DNA from: Deltaproteobacteria bacterium
GTDB lineage: Bacteria > Desulfobacterota > Desulfobacteria > Desulfobacterales > ETH-SRB1
Direction of reading: 5' to 3'
Length of the DNA stretch: 7,347 bases
NCBI GenBank assembly: GCA_003647525.1
Contig: QMMZ01000086.1
Span: forward strand, 1-7,347
The notes under the pieces are model-generated. The model worked only from the letters and a program-made list of their open reading frames with translations, was not told where the DNA came from and searched no databases. Made by a program: the position numbers and the translations under genes. The stretch's first letter is position 1. Each line of letters begins with the position of its first letter. Shown piece by piece: positions 5,170 to 7,347 of the stretch.

Positions 5170-5541
5170 TCAATGTACGATATCTCTATAACCATATGCG
5201 GAGTCGTAGATTATACCGTTCTTGTCAATATAGAAAGATGTGTTAATGATACGCACATGTTGTTCCGGGGGATAAACTCTCTTTTCTTTCCTAATAGTCG
5301 TCTTATCAGCCTCTTTCTGCTTATAGGTGGTTACAGTACCAGGCCACACGGAAACTTCCTTTTCCTGGTATATCCAGATTTCTCCTCCTTTGTCATCCGG
5401 TTCCTTTGCGTCAGGCGGGCCAAGCTGGCCTATAAGGTAAGCCCTGGTCATGCCGTGATAGCTTTCAAGGTTTATCTTTATTGTCTGACAGGCGCAAAGA
5501 CCTAATACAACGGCCGCCATGAATAATATTGTCTTTTTCAT
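5170..5541 (-). CDS. BamE/SmpA-like small lipoprotein
   Basis: A 123-residue envelope protein starting at ATG 5541; a TTG at 5559 would add six residues (L-K-E-K-N-S) but gives a worse signal peptide. The N-terminus M-K-K-T-I-L-F-M-A-A-V-V-L-G-L-C-A-C-Q is a lipoprotein signal peptide with lipobox L-C-A-C and Cys18 as the likely lipidated residue; Cys at the -2 position is unusual. The mature part has the SmpA/OmlA (BamE) core: G-M-T-R-A-Y-L-I-G-Q-L-G-P-P-D (30-44) followed by G-G-E-I-W-I-Y (52-58), and ends with F-Y-I-D-K-N-G-I-I-Y-D-S-A-Y. BamE helps the BAM complex insert outer-membrane proteins, but many small lipoproteins share this fold, so the exact role is open. An outer-membrane lipoprotein would fit a Gram-negative host. 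It lies 109 bp downstream of recN on the same strand. Confidence 0.78.
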   Translation of the reverse strand: MKKTILFMAAVVLGLCACQTIKINLESYHGMTRAYLIGQLGPPDAKEPDDKGGEIWIYQEKEVSVWPGTVTTYKQKEADKTTIRKEKRVYPPEQHVRIINTSFYIDKNGIIYDSAYGYRDIVH

Positions 5542-5567
5542 ACTGTTTTTTTCTTTCAAATAGCTAA

Positions 5568-5594
5568 ATCATAACCTTTTGATATGATTGACAA
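5568..5594 (-). promoter_or_regulatory. Weak candidate promoter of the lipoprotein gene
   Basis: Read on the - strand, TTGTCA (5589-5594) and TATGAT (5568-5573) lie 15 bp apart, about 27 nt before the ATG at 5541. The hexamers are good but the spacing is short. It would allow expression independent of recN. Confidence 0.35.
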
Positions 5595-5624
5595 GTTATT
5601 TTTCGGTTGCAACGCCGTGAAGCG

Positions 5625-5649
5625 CCATAAAATAGCTTTTTATAAAGCT
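5625..5649 (-). terminator. Weak hairpin after recN
   Basis: Directly after the recN stop, on the - strand, AGCTTT - ATAA - AAAGCT (5634-5649) forms a 6-bp stem followed by ATTTTATGG. The stem is AT-rich and the T-run is broken, so termination is likely partial at best and read-through into the lipoprotein gene is possible. Confidence 0.35.
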
Positions 5650-5650
5650 G

Positions 5651-7347
5651 TCAGCTTTGAAGCATTTCACGTGCATATTCAAGAGTTGTCTTTGTAATTT
5701 CCATGCCGCCTAACATTCTGGCTATTTCTTTTATGCGGTCTTTTTCGTTTAGCGGATTGATAGAGGTGATGGTTCTGCCCTGCGAAACATTTTTTGTTAT
5801 CCTGAAATGATTATCGCCGAATTTTGCGATCTGCGCCAGATGTGTGATGCAGATTATCTGATGATAGCGGGCAAGTTTAGATAGCTTTTTGCCAACAGCT
5901 TCGGCCACACTTCCTCCGATTCCGGCATCCACCTCATCAAAAACCAGGGTTTCTACCGATCCTTTTTCGGCCAGGATAGCCTTTAAAGCAAGAACAATTC
6001 TTGAGAGTTCACCTCCGGAGGCTATGCTTGCCATAGGTTTAAGGTCTTCTCCCACATTAGGAGCGATCAAAAAATTTGCCTGGTCAATTCCTGTTTCACT
6101 TATAGTATTTCCTTTGACAACAAGGTGGGGATCTGAGTTGTCGCTTGCCGGTATTGTTTGTAAAGATATCTTAAATTTGGTCCCGGACATTCGAAGTGAG
6201 GCAAGCTCCTTTTCAACTTTTTTTGCAAGTAGTTTTGCGGCTTGCGATCTTTTAGATGAAAGTTCTAAGGATAACCTGGATAATTCTCTATGCAATTTAG
6301 AAAGCTTTGTTTCAATATCATTTATTTGGCCGGAGATATTTTCAATTCCGGAAAGTTCTTGATCTATGGTTTCAAGATGCGAAATTGCCGCTTCAAGGGT
6401 TCCTCCGTATTTACGCTTCAATCTTGTGAGGATATCCAGGCGCGATTCCACCTCTTCCAGGCGCTTATCGTCTATTGGTATATTTTTCAGGTAAGTTCTA
6501 AGCTCCTCAGCTATATCCTCTATGCGAAACGTCGCTTCACTTAGTTCTTTTGCCTTTGATGTCAGTTCGGAATCTATTGCAGTTGCTTTGTCAAGATTTT
6601 TTTTCGCCTCAACAAGCCTTTCAACCACAGCCCCGTTTGCGCTGTAAAGTTCTTCAATGCTGCTGTAGACTACCCTGTAAAGCTCTTCTCCATTTTTTAG
6701 TCTTATTCTTTCCTGTTCAAGAAAGGCATCTTCACCAGGTTTTATAGAAGCGTCTAAAATTTCTTTTTTTTGAAATTCCAGCAAATTAATATGTTCCGCC
6801 TGCCTGTCTCGTATGTTATTAAGTTTACGAAGCTTCTGAATCAATGGAACAATTTCATGAAAAAGCCTGAAAATCTTGGCGCGCACCGGTAGCAGACCAC
6901 CGAACTGATCAATAATCATCAGTTGAAGATCTTCTTTTAGAAGACCCTGATGAGCATGCTGCCCGGATATGCTGGCCAGATTTTCAGTTGCCTGGTTCAG
7001 CATCTGTATGGTTGCAAGGTGTCCGTTTATGTAAATTTTGTGCCGGTCTCCGCGGGAAATAATTCTTCTTATCAATAATTCTTCAGATGCCTTGCCACCT
7101 TGCTCATCAAGAATTTTGAAAACTTTGCTTTCCGGAGTTATTTTAAATAATGCTTCAAGTTCAGCGGTTTCAACGCCTGTTCTAATGAGTTTTGCTGATG
7201 CTCTGCTGCCCAGTAAAAGATTAACAGCATTTATAATAATGGATTTGCCTGCTCCGGTTTCGCCACTTAATATGGTTAGACCGTCTGAAAAGCATATATG
7301 AAGATTTTCAATTATTGTAAAATTTTTAATGGAAAGTTCTTTAAGCA
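5651..7347 (-). CDS. recN: DNA repair protein RecN, start codon cut by one base at the window edge
   Basis: An SMC-like ATPase that acts in recombinational repair of double-strand breaks, bringing DNA ends together in the RecA pathway. The frame begins at the right edge with ?TG then L-K-E-L-S-I-K-N-F, so the start codon most likely occupies 7348-7346 and only its first base is missing; this gives 565 residues, close to the E. coli length. Visible motifs, numbered from that start: Walker A G-E-T-G-A-G-K-S (29-36), the RecN-typical S-G-Q-H-A-H-Q (128-134), a long coiled-coil middle (about 160-390) with a central break, ABC signature S-G-G-E-L-S-R (444-450), Walker B L-V-F-D-E-V-D (468-474), and the switch His in C-I-T-H-L-A-Q (around 502). 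All catalytic elements are intact. Often SOS-controlled, but its promoter is outside the window. Confidence 0.97.
   Translation of the reverse strand, partial: LKELSIKNFTIIENLHICFSDGLTILSGETGAGKSIIINAVNLLLGSRASAKLIRTGVETAELEALFKITPESKVFKILDEQGGKASEELLIRRIISRGDRHKIYINGHLATIQMLNQATENLASISGQHAHQGLLKEDLQLMIIDQFGGLLPVRAKIFRLFHEIVPLIQKLRKLNNIRDRQAEHINLLEFQKKEILDASIKPGEDAFLEQERIRLKNGEELYRVVYSSIEELYSANGAVVERLVEAKKNLDKATAIDSELTSKAKELSEATFRIEDIAEELRTYLKNIPIDDKRLEEVESRLDILTRLKRKYGGTLEAAISHLETIDQELSGIENISGQINDIETKLSKLHRELSRLSLELSSKRSQAAKLLAKKVEKELASLRMSGTKFKISLQTIPASDNSDPHLVVKGNTISETGIDQANFLIAPNVGEDLKPMASIASGGELSRIVLALKAILAEKGSVETLVFDEVDAGIGGSVAEAVGKKLSKLARYHQIICITHLAQIAKFGDNHFRITKNVSQGRTITSINPLNEKDRIKEIARMLGGMEITKTTLEYAREMLQS

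Noticed and set aside
5173..5505. Open frame of 110 codons on the + strand
   Set aside because: Antisense to the lipoprotein gene, which has a signal peptide, lipobox and SmpA core; no motif is seen here.
5889..6362. Open frame of 157 codons on the + strand
   Set aside because: Antisense to recN, whose Walker B, signature and coiled-coil motifs prove the - strand frame.
1..7347. CRISPR array, tRNA or rRNA genes, riboswitch
   Set aside because: No regularly spaced repeats, no cloverleaf with CCA-type ends, no rRNA-like stretches and no familiar riboswitch core were seen on either strand.

Overview
The window looks like a chromosomal segment of an AT-rich anaerobic bacterium, most likely a member of the Desulfobacterota (former Deltaproteobacteria, sulfate-reducer type). 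This is inferred from the acidic 2[4Fe-4S] clostridial-type ferredoxin, the unusual CysRS-like protein, an RNase-like toxin of a type I associate with that group, and short palindromic and tandem spacer repeats. No rRNA or tRNA is present to settle the taxonomy.

Left part (1-3412, all on the + strand). The 3' two thirds of a cysteinyl-tRNA synthetase-like gene enters from the left edge. It keeps the zinc-ligand region but lacks a recognisable KMSKS loop and the usual glycine-rich IHGGG segment. A short palindromic repeat and a 329-residue soluble protein of unknown function follow. Next comes a spacer with a 14-bp tandem repeat, then a stand-alone ferredoxin gene with a strong ribosome binding site and its own intrinsic terminator. 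The last gene here is an O6-alkylguanine-DNA alkyltransferase with all expected catalytic residues.

Middle part (about 3404-4970) is accessory in character. An 11-bp tandem duplication spans the stop of the alkyltransferase gene. A RelE/HigB-type toxin gene with a degraded 5' end follows, overlapping an XRE-family antitoxin gene. After about 320 bp with no convincing gene there is, on the - strand, a 216-residue protein with a HEPN-like R-N-x(3)-H-H motif. Its last ~25 codons and the DNA just beyond have a higher G+C content and look foreign to the rest of it.

Right part (5170-7347, - strand). A small BamE/SmpA-like lipoprotein gene lies downstream of recN. recN is complete except for probably one base of its start codon, which falls just outside the right edge.

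Taken together, housekeeping and repair genes (cysS-like, alkyltransferase, recN) flank a small defence or stability-type patch (toxin-antitoxin pair plus HEPN-like orphan). The best candidates for something undescribed are the motif-poor CysRS-like protein and the HEPN-like gene with its odd 3' end.
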